Positions 24,445 to 34,786 of a DNA stretch of 64,000 nucleotides are shown piece after piece. Under the pieces are notes generated by a model that searched no databases, was not told the origin of the DNA, and saw only the letters and a list, made by a program, of their open reading frames with translations. Source of the stretch: Omphalotus guepiniiformis (Eukaryota > Basidiomycota > Agaricomycetes > Agaricales > Omphalotaceae); contig JAQOOI010000076.1 of assembly GCA_028554645.1 (NCBI GenBank), positions 1,178,001 through 1,242,000 on the forward strand, written 5' to 3'. The position numbers were made by a program, and so were the translations under genes. Position 1 is the stretch's first letter. Each line of letters opens with the position of its first letter.

Positions 24445-27054
24445 TCATGATGCGCGGCGCTCGATGAGTTCAGCGCGGCTTTTATCTACTACAAGTCGTA
24501 CTCTATCTCCTTCTTTGATGTCTTTGAACTAAAAGCAAAGACTGTAAGAGGACTATGCGTCTTAGAGCACGTCTGAACGTACCGTTAACTCCCTCGTCCT
24601 ATGAAGACTTTCAATATCGTCTATGCGGTCTCGAACACTATTGAGTATCTCCTCGAAATCTTCCTGCTCGACGACTTGTCGCGCCGCGTGTAGAATCAAC
24701 ATTGAGTCTGGTCTGACATCGTGATGCACCTATTACATCAAGTTTGAGATGGGATAGCTGAAAATAATAATGAACATGCACCACGCACGTCGATAGAAAT
24801 GATATTCGCTCTATCAAGACCTAGATGAGATAGTTATCGTGGACGTAAATCATTGGATATACTCTAGACCAACCTTCCAAAAAATCTGCACGAGTCATAA
24901 GTTGTCTACATTTCCACTGTATGCAGTTCAATGAGAATGACTCCCCAGTGATTATAAGGAACGCCTCTCACATATGGTATTGTAGGCATCGGCAGATCCG
25001 GAAGATTGTTTTTATCCAGAATACCAGCGTTGACTGCTTCTTCTTGTTCCTTTTCTTGTTCTTGCCTCATCTTGACAAATTCTTGAAGAAGCAGCCACGA
25101 AGAGGAGCACCATTTTTGCTATATTGATATTGAAGATGATGAGGCTTGTAGCGGAGGCTTTAGGACGCACCTCGTCCATGACATCGTCATCGCAGTCTTG
25201 AATAAGGCCTAATCGCAAGGGTTAGACGGGCACAGAGAATGTAAAGGTTGCAGAGTTAACTAACCGATCTGGCTCAATAGCCACGCTTTCTCTACCGACA
25301 ATAGAAGGTTGGCCGTTTCTATTATGTCCTTTGACGCAGCAACCTGTCATTGGTGGGTTTGATTTCTACGTCAGAACGAAGCGTAGCAGGATGAAACACA
25401 CCTTGTTCAAATATGATAAACGACCGCCGACAATGGAGACCGCCTGCTTAATTTGCTTAGGATCATCAATTTTCTGCCTCACATTCATACGCATGCGCGT
25501 GCAAGCATGCAGCGCCTCCTGCGTGTTGAGATCGTAGATTGACAGGACCTACTCAATCGTTTAGAGATGATCATGGGAAGAGGGTCGAGGGTAAGGTAAT
25601 CTCACGTGCATTCTGCTAGCCACCTTGCCTGAGCAGCGCGACCAACAGTCAATAGAAGTCGATCACGACAGAGGAATTGACATACGCATCACGTAGAACG
25701 GCCAGAAGTCATCACTGGAAGAGAAACAAGTTAGCGAGAGAAGACGGTCGGAGGTATGAAACTTCGGACGTGCTGAAGACCAGAGTCATGATGCCTAGAT
25801 CAATGAATTGAATGAGCTGGCTTTGGCAGTGCAGAAGAGAATACATACCACTAGCAGCCCAAGCCTCCGCGCGTTGTTGGAGCTGCAGCAACATGTTTCG
25901 TCCGCCGTCATCATTGTTGAAGTAATGAACGTTGTTGATGATTAGGACCAATGGTTTCCCCCTCCTCTTCGCACACTTTAAAGCAACCTTCTCCAACTTA
26001 TTCAATGCTAGATCGGGCATACAGCTCAAAGGTTCCAGACATGAGATCTTATATGCGTACCTCGTTCAATATCGAGAGCTGGACCTCCTTCACGCGGGTC
26101 ACGTCTTTGGAACAAGCCTGTCTGGGAATCCTCATTGTACTCATAGTTGAGTGCCTTTCCGAGTCGTAAACGAAAGACTTCGAGGTCGGGATGCGCATCA
26201 CACATGGCGACGCCATCGGCTTGAATGGCGGACATAGAATCAAAGATCATAGTTCCTTTTCCTGAGCCCTAAGTAGTACAGGCACCAAAGTGAGAAATAA
26301 GCGAAAGTCACAAGAATCAGCATACCTTTGGACCAAGAAGCACATAGTAATGCCCTGGTTCCTCACCACCGATGATCCTATCTATCCAATCTTGTTCTCG
26401 TCGTCGAAGATGTTCTGTCCAGGGAAGGTCGGAGTCGAGCAAGTCTTGCTCAGGCTCCAGGGCAGGACCGTTGGTTCTCTGGAAATAATGTTTCGCGACT
26501 TCTAACGCGGGATCATAGCCCGGAGCGAATGCAAGTTCAATCTATATGACAGAAGTGAGAAACGCACAAGTATGCAACCGTGACATCAAGTACCTTGTCC
26601 AACACGTTCTTCTTGTACCATTGCAAGTACGCGACTCCTCCAACGAACACTGCATATTCAAGTTCGATACAAAGCTGAGATTGACCGAGTATAATCGGCA
26701 CCTACCCATCCCCAACCCTATGGTTGTTGTTAATGCAGCATCTAAAAGAGGCGACCCCGTGAATTGAAAGCTGCTCCCCGATCCTCCTGGCCCGGGACCA
26801 CCTCCGCCACCGGGCGGGTTATATGGAGAATTGACAGCTTCGCTCCCTTCATGAACCTCATGTCGATGCTCAATTGGCGCTGGCGTAGTTGATTTGCGCG
26901 TAGCGCCTGCGAAAGTCGGCTCTTTCTTTGTCGGCGGGGTTGAAGATGAAGATTGAGTAGAATAACGTGATCGAATGAAGCTTCTTCGACCAGTAAGAGC
27001 AAGGGGATGGGAGAAAATACAAAGTCGGCTAGCGACACGACCAACAGTGGTCAT
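24445..27054 (-). CDS. Mitochondrial AAA-type ATPase with C-terminal winged-helix-like region
   Basis: The frame runs through about thirteen exons from ATG 27054 to stop 24445. The N-terminus (MTTVGRVASRLCIFSHPLALTGRRSF) is rich in Arg/Ser and lacks acidic residues, as in a mitochondrial presequence. It is followed by a Pro/Gly-rich linker and a probable single membrane span around GLGMVFVGGVAYLQWY. The ATPase core has Walker A (LLGPKGSGKGTM, split by an intron), a Walker B-like LVLIINNVHYF and a sensor-like TLVFSTDDFW. The remaining part includes RMRMNVRQKIDDPKQI, a Gln/Glu-rich coil and a C-terminal basic region. The order suggests the Yme2/RNA12-related group of mitochondrial inner-membrane ATPases, although no RNA-recognition domain is visible. 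The splice phases I checked agree across the C-terminal half. Confidence 0.75.
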
Positions 27055-27466
27055 GATTGAAGATTGAAGTGAAGAAAAATGGCTGTCTTGGCACAATATC
27101 CTGCATTCATTCCAGCTGGCAGCGCCACTTATACTTGTCAGGCGGTCAAGCGCGCTTGAGGAATGTTGATGCAGCACTGCCGCTAGCGCTCTGGCACAGT
27201 AATATGTCAACGCTCATATGCAGTACATAGCTGTATCTAACTTTCCGGTCGGATTGTCGTACATTATTATAATGAGACGAAGTTTCCCAATTAGCAGGCA
27301 AAGGTGGGCATGAAGAGCCAAAACCGAACGTCAATCAGATTCACAAGTACAAACCAAAGTACAAACCAGCAAGCTACAGATCACCACGGCACAAACTAAA
27401 CGAGAAAACACAGAATTTTTGGTAGAAATAAGTAGTCGTCAAAAGTCCAACCAAGCCAGGGGATAT
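27055..27466. other. Gene-free interval
   Basis: This 412-bp gap between two minus-strand genes should hold the promoter of the ATPase gene and the 3' end of the SAP-like gene. I see no other feature. A short run of 'acaaacc' units occurs at 27351-27370. Confidence 0.45.
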
Positions 27467-29548
27467 TCAGATTGGTAGCGATGTTAGAACATATTCTGCA
27501 AGCTCCGGCAAAGGTAAGGATACGACAGTAGCCATGTCTATGCCCAGGTGTTGAATTTTCTCGAAGCCCTCGAGTAAGGTCGTTCGTATTTCCTCGGACT
27601 GCACTGGATCCTTCAACCTCCCGTCGTTGACGAAGTCCTTGGCCGCCTTTGCTGTAGCTATAAACATGTCTTTAAACAACTGCAGCTCCTTAACAGTGGG
27701 GCTTCCCAGCCCAGCCCAATTTCGTTGTAACTCCTCTGCGTGAGCTTGTGCAAGCCGTTCACGCTCGTCATTTTCTGCAGCATCCAGGGCACGCCGAGCG
27801 AGTTCATGATCCCGCTTCTGTTCCAACTCCAATTTCGCTACCTCGTCCGGAGTCATCCTCCGCTTTCCCTTATTGACAGAGGTTCCAGAGGGCGCTTCAG
27901 AAACGTCATCATTGTCTTCAGACGCCCTGTCAACTCGTCGTCGAGGTGCATAACGCTGAACGTCAGACACGTCGTCAGGTCCCAAAGTACCATCGGAGGG
28001 CAAAATCCCGCCTGAGATCTCACGGATGGATCGCTTCTTGTTGGTGGTGGGTGTGGGCGAATTTGCCCGCGACGCAGAGGGTGTACTATGCTCGCCTCCT
28101 TCTTCAGCGGATTGTCTGAATAGAACATAAGATTCATTGAACAAAGCAACAATAGGGGAATACTTACTTAGCTTCCAAAAATTGTGCATATGCATCATCA
28201 TCATCGAAGAGACGCAATATCTCATCTTCGTTTGAAGCCGCAATTTCTTCCGTCCCCGCGTAGCATACAGGCGCACCATCCCACACCTCGTCATAGGTGA
28301 AATGCCCCAGATCTTTCCAACCTCTGCCACCATTCCTCATGTACTCTTCTCGCACTTGCTCCGTTACTATTGCGTCTGGGTCAGAACGCTTGCCGGTTGC
28401 CCACCGATTGTTGTTGCGAATATGGTATAGGAAGAATGTCATGATACGATCACGCATTTCTCGCTCCTTGGCGAGAACATCCAGAAGGTGCATGGTTTGA
28501 TGTCTGAAATCGCCTGTCTTCACACGGAGTTGCTTGATTCGATGCTGCATCGCTTCGTCGCTAGCAGACATTGCGCGAATGACGTCGGCAGCATATTCAG
28601 CAGTAGCGTCGGAAGCTGGAGGCTCGGGAGTGGAGCGGGCGGATGTAGAGGGTGTGCCACCGCCTTGGGAAGAGTTTTGCTCTGATATGACTTCTACCTC
28701 GGCGTTCATGTCTACATGAGAGACATGCATGAGTTGACAGGCATCGAAAACTAAGGAAGAGAAACTGATCTAACCTGTTTCGCCGTGCTCCTCGCCAGCT
28801 GGTTCTGCCTGTATCGCTGAAGCAAGCTCGGCCTGCGATGTTTCGAGTGGCTCAGCCGCGTCATCTGCCATTTGAGGCTCGTCCGCGTGTTGGACAGACA
28901 CGACAGCTGTGGATTCTGGTAAAAGCAGACGCCGTGAGGAGCCACTGGTAGCTTGCTCGGGTGTCCGCAAGTCCCCTCCGCCAGCGGACCGTGCGGGAGT
29001 GGCGTCAAGTTCGCTGTGTGGATCGACAGCAGGTGGGTTATTTTGCGTAGGTTTAGTGGAGAGGGTGGCCGCTGTTCTTTCTCGTTCCTCGGGGGTTGCT
29101 ATAACGGAGTTATCGGCTGCGAGATCAGCCTCTTGGACTTTGTCAACTTTGGATTTGCCGGTCGACTTGCGGTTCGAGGCCTTTTTCGAGGGTGATTTAC
29201 TGCATAAATGTTTTAAGTAATTATCCGCGCCACTCTGAGAACTGGTTACTTACTGTGGTGAGGGCACACCGTTAGGAAACTTCTGAATGAGTTCGGCTAC
29301 GATGACGGTCGATTTCAAGTTACCCTTGATGTTATGAAGCTATACATGAAGAGCTCGTTAGTTGCCGAGGGAACGTGATGGTCGTTGAAAGGGAACAGAA
29401 AAGAAAGGATCCTTTGAGTGCCCATGAGGCAGACAAACCCGATCTTTGACTAAAGACGAGAACACACCTTCCCTAACTTTTGAAGTTGAGCGCGGGGCAT
29501 TGCGGCGAGCGCATCTTCCTGCAAAAGCTCGGATTTGTCGGTAGACAT
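27467..29548 (-). CDS. SAP-like-domain nuclear protein, unknown function
   Basis: The start is ATG 29548 and the stop ends at 27467, with about six exons. The N-terminus (MSTDKSELLQEDALAAMPRAQLQKLGK followed by NIKGNLKSTVIVAEL) matches the two-helix SAP pattern, in which one helix ends near LQKLGK and the next starts after 'GNLK'. SAP motifs bind AT-rich DNA. A basic KKASNRKSTGKSK stretch follows. The middle is Ser/Thr/Pro/Glu-rich. A helical region around 28250-28550 contains HRIKQLRVKTGDFRHQTMHLL and MRDRIMTFFLYHIRNNNRW. The C-terminal 290 residues hold a nuclear signal-like KKR and PRRR and a long Lys/Glu/Ala coiled coil. Several introns interrupt the gene, for example after 'GETG' and 'FLEAK'. 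I do not recognise the whole protein. Confidence 0.65.
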
Positions 29549-30421
29549 GGAGGGAGTTGAGTTTAAGGATGAGGGCGTGTGGTTGAGTGCGCAAAATTGC
29601 GCATCAGACCGAGTGTCTTGAGCTTATATTGTGTTGTGGCACGTCGTCCACGAATCCAAGCGCACAGTAAAACAATTGTTTTCTCCGGAAATGGAAAGTA
29701 TTGACATCGTTCATTGTTCTCGAGATGGTCAAAGCACGGTCAAAGCAAGGTCAAAGCAAGGAAGGGCCAAAGCTGCAGACATCGCTTGCAATTGAGCTAT
29801 CCGAGCTTGTAGCAGCAATTGAAAACGTTTGACCTGTGCATTAGATGAGAGATAAGATGATGGTCCAAGTCGAATGTTTTTGACATAGTTCTAGTGCTAC
29901 TGAAGATTAAGATCCAGCAAGAAAGATGAGCTTTTCTCATTACATAATCCTGATCCTGCAGGCTTTTCTCGAGCTCCCATTTCTCTGCAGCTACTGCCAC
30001 AACTCTCTAAGAATGCTGTTGCTACCTTGCGCTGGCTTTCGGGATACAGTTGTAAACTCAGTTGACAAGGTATATTTAGGTCCAAGCTCAGGGCGGAGCG
30101 TAAACATTTGTCTCCACTTGCTTTGTCTTGCGCGCTTGGGCCCTTATCGCTGCGTGGTCAAATGATTATAAGACAAAGGAAGAAAACAAAAAAAGTCCTA
30201 CATTTTCACAATATCCTTCGAAAGCTGTGCAGACACTTAACGATTCCTGATAATAGCCCTTGCATTCAGTAGAATCGCAATAGAACCCTTCTCACCGCTA
30301 TCAGGTTGTGAACTTGGACGAAATCCAGCTCCCGGGAATCGCAAAGGTGAGTATTTATTTATCTTTGACTCTCAAGTACGCTGTTGAACATTGGGCATAT
30401 AGATTGATTTCTTGTTATAAC
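29549..30421. other. Divergent intergenic region with short tandem repeat
   Basis: This 870-bp region separates divergent genes. At 29728-29760 an 11-bp unit of the form 'ggtcaaagcaa' repeats three times. A likely 5' UTR intron of the plus-strand gene runs from about 30349 (aag|gtgagt) to 30403 (atatag). No other gene is visible. Confidence 0.45.
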
Positions 30422-31234
30422 ATGGAAGGAGTGCTTGATTTCTCCTCCTCTCTTCAAGTTGATCCCCAACTACCGAGTGCGTTGTTGTTAACCTGCGTAC
30501 TGATATGCGGCAGCTCACCAGTGATGTTACTAGAACTCAGCAAAGATAACTCGGTTTCGACTGATACTCTCGTTCAAAGAAACTCGTCTCAAGAATCTCT
30601 CTCACCCTTCCATCGCGTTGCTGCAGACGGAGCAGCAAGAGAGGACTATGCAAGCAAAGTAGGGCCATGGTTAAATGACCTTCCGCGCTGTCGTCCTCCC
30701 TCACCCAGCACCGAAGATGATCATGACAAATGCCTACCAGCTCCTAGCTTATCGCCAAGCATAGATCCACGAGCTCTTTCCCAAAGCGTGCTTGAGCTCG
30801 CTGCACAAATACCCCCGCACGGTTTTCCTGAATGCCCTCAAACTTCGCCAACTCGGGGACCCAATCCTGGGCCAAAGATCGTGCGAAAGGTGCTCCGACA
30901 AGCATCACAGTATGTCAATGACAGAGTTGCTTTCATGTCTGCTTTCGACGAGGTTGAAGCTATTCTCAATGGAACCCGCTCACATGTCCGACGCTTAGAG
31001 GAAGAGGTACAGGAGCTTGTGTGGACAAGATATTGCATCGAGGAAGATGTCTTGAAGAAGATGAAGCATCAGCACGCACTGGTAGACGGGACGGAGAAAT
31101 TGGGCAAAGGGAATGTCAGGGGAGAGGAGTGGAAGACATGGGTGACGAATAACATCAATACTAATACTCCGTTGTGGTACGAGGATTCACATACCGGAGC
31201 CTTGTGCGAAGAGCTTCGATCAGGAAGAGATTAG
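30422..31234 (+). CDS. Conserved-looking coiled-coil protein, unknown function
   Basis: The frame from ATG 30422 (MEGVLDFSSSLQVDPQLP) to the stop at 31234 is open. The segment 30477-30521 has a donor gtgcgt, a branch-like tactgat and an acceptor ctcaccag, is 45 nt long, and in the unspliced reading gives an odd hydrophobic run (LLLTCVLIC). It is therefore probably an intron that can be retained in frame. The N-terminal half is Ser/Pro-rich. The C-terminal half is helical: VRKVLRQASQYVNDRVAFMSAFDEVEAIL, VRRLEEEVQELVWTRY, KMKHQHALVDGTEKLG. The leader upstream has no in-frame ATG, so this start is preferred. I do not recognise the family. ORC5 starts 145 bp downstream on the same strand. Confidence 0.6.
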   Translation: MEGVLDFSSSLQVDPQLPSALLLTCVLICGSSPVMLLELSKDNSVSTDTLVQRNSSQESLSPFHRVAADGAAREDYASKVGPWLNDLPRCRPPSPSTEDDHDKCLPAPSLSPSIDPRALSQSVLELAAQIPPHGFPECPQTSPTRGPNPGPKIVRKVLRQASQYVNDRVAFMSAFDEVEAILNGTRSHVRRLEEEVQELVWTRYCIEEDVLKKMKHQHALVDGTEKLGKGNVRGEEWKTWVTNNINTNTPLWYEDSHTGALCEELRSGRD

Positions 31235-31379
31235 TAGATGAACACGGCCAGCTTCTTTACTTTGAGAGTATCTAATTGTTCTTGTAGTGGGACTTCTTCC
31301 TTTATCGTAAATTATCATAAATTATTATTTCACGACTTTTGAGTTTCACACGGGCGCGACGCGTTCAATTTCCTATTTC

Positions 31380-33310
31380 ATGAGTGCACCACTAACGCAA
31401 ATTATCTCTTTACTGGAGCTCTACCCACCTCCTTTCATCTACATACATGATACAATCTCATTACGCTTTACTATCGACTCCTTCTTGTCTGCGCTTTCAG
31501 AACGATGCCATTCTCAGACAAGCCAAAGAATCTGCTATGTCCACATTGACGGCGTAGCTTGTTTCACTCCTCGATTACTCTACGACTCTGTTCTAAATCG
31601 CCTAGTAGCACATACACCAAAATGGGCAAACGGATGCGCAAACTGGAGCGAGCAACGCTATAACGAAAGCTTGGACGCGTTTTTGCATGGTTTGAAGGAC
31701 GCGCATAGTTTCTTGTCCAAGCAGGCGAATGGAACCGATGGGACTACACCGATGAACGTCCGTCTTGTGATTGTCATTGAAAAACCTGAAAAGATGAAGG
31801 AAAGAATGCCAGATTTGCTCGTGCCACTAACGAGATTGGCAGAGCTGGTGCGTTTCACATATGTATCATGACCATGCTTTAGAGGTTCACTTTTCATCTC
31901 ATAGGCCAACCTAGACTTGAGCGTCGTCTTCATTTCTGAGGTTAGATGGGACAATATACGGCCCTCTCTTGGCGCTGCTTTAGATCCGTACTATGTGGAC
32001 ATACCTATACCAACGAAAGAGGCAGCGAAAGAAAGTAAGCCCTTCCGCCCAGTTCATGATGTATCCGCTTGAACTCAAGCAAACTATAGTGGTCATGCAG
32101 CATCTTTCATCTATCTTTCTCAAACATTCCACCTCCACCGAGCTTGCATCTACTTCGTCTCTCCCTCATCCGTACGATCCTGTCCTTCAGCCACTCTACA
32201 ACCACTTCATCTCTGTCCTTTTCGAAGTTGGTAATACTTATACCAAGGATCCTTATGAATTTCAATATGTCGCTGCTGCTCGCTGGCCCGGTTTCGTCAA
32301 ACCCATTCTCGACGCTCATCAACAAGCTGTAGAGGCGTCTACTGACGAAGATCCTGATCTGACATTCGAACCTCCGTCAATTGAAGTCATGCTACGACTG
32401 ACGCGCCATTTCAAGTCCAGTCTTTCAGCGGCTTTCGAACAACTTTACCCGCGACTGTCTAACGCGATAGACTGGGCGAAAGCGAATGAGCCCAATGTCG
32501 CAGCCTTGGAGAGAGGTGGACTGTTCTCCAGATCGCATAACGAAGTGGATCTGGTTATTGAAGAAAATAGAACGGCAAACACTATTGATCCTCAATCGTC
32601 TCCTACGAGAAGCAGCGCGCGAATTCAACAACGAGTCCAAGCTCTGGAACGTGTCACTGCGTCTCCCCTCGACGTTCCCGGCTCAGTCTCGCTTCCCGAC
32701 TCACTTCCCCACCTATCTCAGTATATCCTTGTCGCCGCCTATATAGCTTCAATGAACCCTGCGAAATCCGATCTTAGAATGTTTGGTCGTGGTTTAGACG
32801 AGAAGAAACGTAGACGACGACCGGTGAGACGGCAGAAGAATGCTCAGGCTAAAAGTGGACCGGTGAAGATCCCACACCGATTTCTCGGACCTTCACCGTT
32901 TCCTCTTGATAGACTGCTCGCGATTCTCGCGGCTCTTCTTGAAGAAAATGACAGTGCTATGTCGGTGAACCCTAATGTGTTTGAGGATGATCGGGATGGT
33001 CCGATAGATGGGCTTGATTTCAGGTTTCCGGGAGAGCGTACTGATTTCGAAGTTTCAAGGGCAGGTATATATGCTGCAGTGAGTGCCCTTTCGAATCTTT
33101 CGCTGGTGAGTTGGACTTTTGACCAATGTTCCATAGATTTCACAGCTAGTGAGTCTACGTCTTTTGTCGCGTACGACGGCACCGGATCGACTAGAAGGTC
33201 CCTCAGCCATGTTCAAATGTGGACCCGGTGTTGCAGGGTCATATGAGGATATATTGCAACTTTCGAAAGGACTCGACATACCTTTACCCGATCTCCTCTG
33301 GATAGCATGA
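31380..33310 (+). CDS. ORC5: Origin recognition complex subunit 5
   Basis: Four exons (31380-31847, 31905-32034, 32090-33105, 33137-33310) give 595 aa. ORC5 is one of the six subunits marking replication origins. Landmarks are an N-terminal AAA-like start (LLELYPPPFIYIHDTISLRF), a Walker B-like LVIVIEKPEK, then SVVFISEVRWDNIRP, and in the C-terminal half LPHLSQYILVAAYIASMNP, a KKRRRRPVRRQK basic linker, FLGPSPFPLDRLLAILAALL and a final winged-helix block with LVSLRLLSR and the C-terminal LPDLLWIA. The P-loop position reads HDTISLRFT and shows no GKT/S triplet. Joining the small last exon restores the DRLEGPSAMFKC segment. Confidence 0.9.
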
Positions 33311-33564
33311 AGATGTGAAACCAAAAAGTACTATTGTATAAGAAAATAACCGAACTGTATAAAGGGCAGAGTTATGCAACTACTTAATCTTTCACCATCT
33401 TGCTGTTATCTTTGTTAAGACGCTGTTATATGCTCACTCAGTATTCAGAACCTTCCTTCCTCGACTAGAGAGCACTGTAATTAGACGCCTATATTTAAGT
33501 AATTAAATTAATTATTACGACTTTTCGTGGGAGGCGCGTCTCTCATCCAGCTCTCATCTCACTC

Positions 33565-34169
33565 ATGAGCTCTAGCAATGGGCCTTTTCGAGCGTACAAA
33601 AGCGCATTGACTGCTGTCTCAACTCGTACTGGCGTTCCTTTGCCTTCCCTGATACTGTCTTTCGGGATCTTACACGAACTTACTGCAATCGTACCACTTG
33701 TGGGAGTGTTTTATGGTGCTCGGACTTTCGGCATCGGCGAACGCGTCGTCTCTGCTGTAATTCGAACAGATGATTCGACCGAAGATACCCTGGTTGGATG
33801 GGTTAGACAGACATGCCGTACTTGGGTTCACGACGGCGAAAACTGGGCAGAAAGGGTTGGTAGACGCTACGGTGTGTTTGGATTTGAGAAGAAAGATTCT
33901 GGTGCACCACAGGAATCTAGCGTCGCTTCCTATACCTCAGGACGTATTGCTGGAGATGTTGCGAATGCTGTTGTCGCGTACGGAGCCACCAAAGTATATA
34001 TCCGTTCTATCATTCAGTTGATGCACTCAATGCTCACGACATGTCTTCGTTCGTGTAGGCCTTACTGCCAGTTCGCATTGGTTTATCAATGTACTTTTCC
34101 CCTGCGTTTTCAAGAGGGGTCATAGAGCCATTACGCAAGGCCGCGGTTTCTACCTTCCGGAGATCGTAA
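33565..34169 (+). CDS. Small, probably mitochondrial membrane protein (Mrx11/FAM210-like character)
   Basis: Two exons (33565-33993 and 34059-34169) give 179 aa. The N-terminal third has a hydrophobic stretch, SLILSFGILHELTAIVPLVGVFYGARTFGIGE, that reads as one or two membrane segments. The middle is hydrophilic (WVRQTCRTWVHDGENWAERVG), and the spliced C-terminus, ALLPVRIGLSMYFSPAFSR, forms another amphipathic or membrane segment. This order resembles small fungal mitochondrial inner-membrane proteins (for instance the yeast Mrx11 group), but I recognise it only by general character. A TATAAAG-like element lies near 33358, about 200 nt upstream. Confidence 0.6.
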
Positions 34170-34786
34170 TGGTCAGTATCCCGACTCTCGAAAGTATTCT
34201 GTTGCCATCCCCGAGTCACCGAAGGGCTTTTCCGACTTTTCTTCGTGACTTGCTCGCTCGGCGCTGGCAATCAGAAGAGTCAGACTTGGCTAGACTGCGG
34301 CCGAGGAAGCGCTCAGGGACACATTCCCCGCACGTGATGCTATGTCCATTGTCGTGGAGCAGGGGCTCCAAACTCCAATTATTTACTTACCAGAGATGTG
34401 AATGTTGTGGGGGTCCCCAAGCAGCGTCAAGGGTTGAACGTTGCTACTGTAGATAGTGGTACGCGCAGTTATAATCCAGTTTTGAAGTTTGTTGTATTTT
34501 GGAAGGAAAGAACAAGCATAATACAAGAATATGAACAATTGAAACTGTTGCCGTATTGACGGCATCTGGTGGCCGAAATGGAAAACATTGCTTTCCGACA
34601 GCGCTTCATCCCAGTCCGTGCCACTTCATCGCACACAAGTATCTCTCCACACTCTTTATTCACGACATCTTCGTCCGGCAGCGAGACTTTTTCTAGTTTA
34701 TTCCTGAAATTTGTCGCCAAGCGTTGACCGGCCACTTCGCCGTGACCTGACGACCTCCACAGAACGTTCTTCTTTTATTCTTCAAG
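34170..34786. other. Gene-free interval upstream of the CSC1 gene
   Basis: This 617-bp segment separates two same-strand genes. A minus-strand frame of 88 codons at 34469-34735 has mixed composition and no exon partners, so I do not call a gene. The CSC1 promoter should lie in the right part. Confidence 0.45.

Noticed and set aside
34469..34735. Minus-strand frame upstream of CSC1
   Set aside because: No motif and no neighbouring exons; it lies in the expected promoter region.
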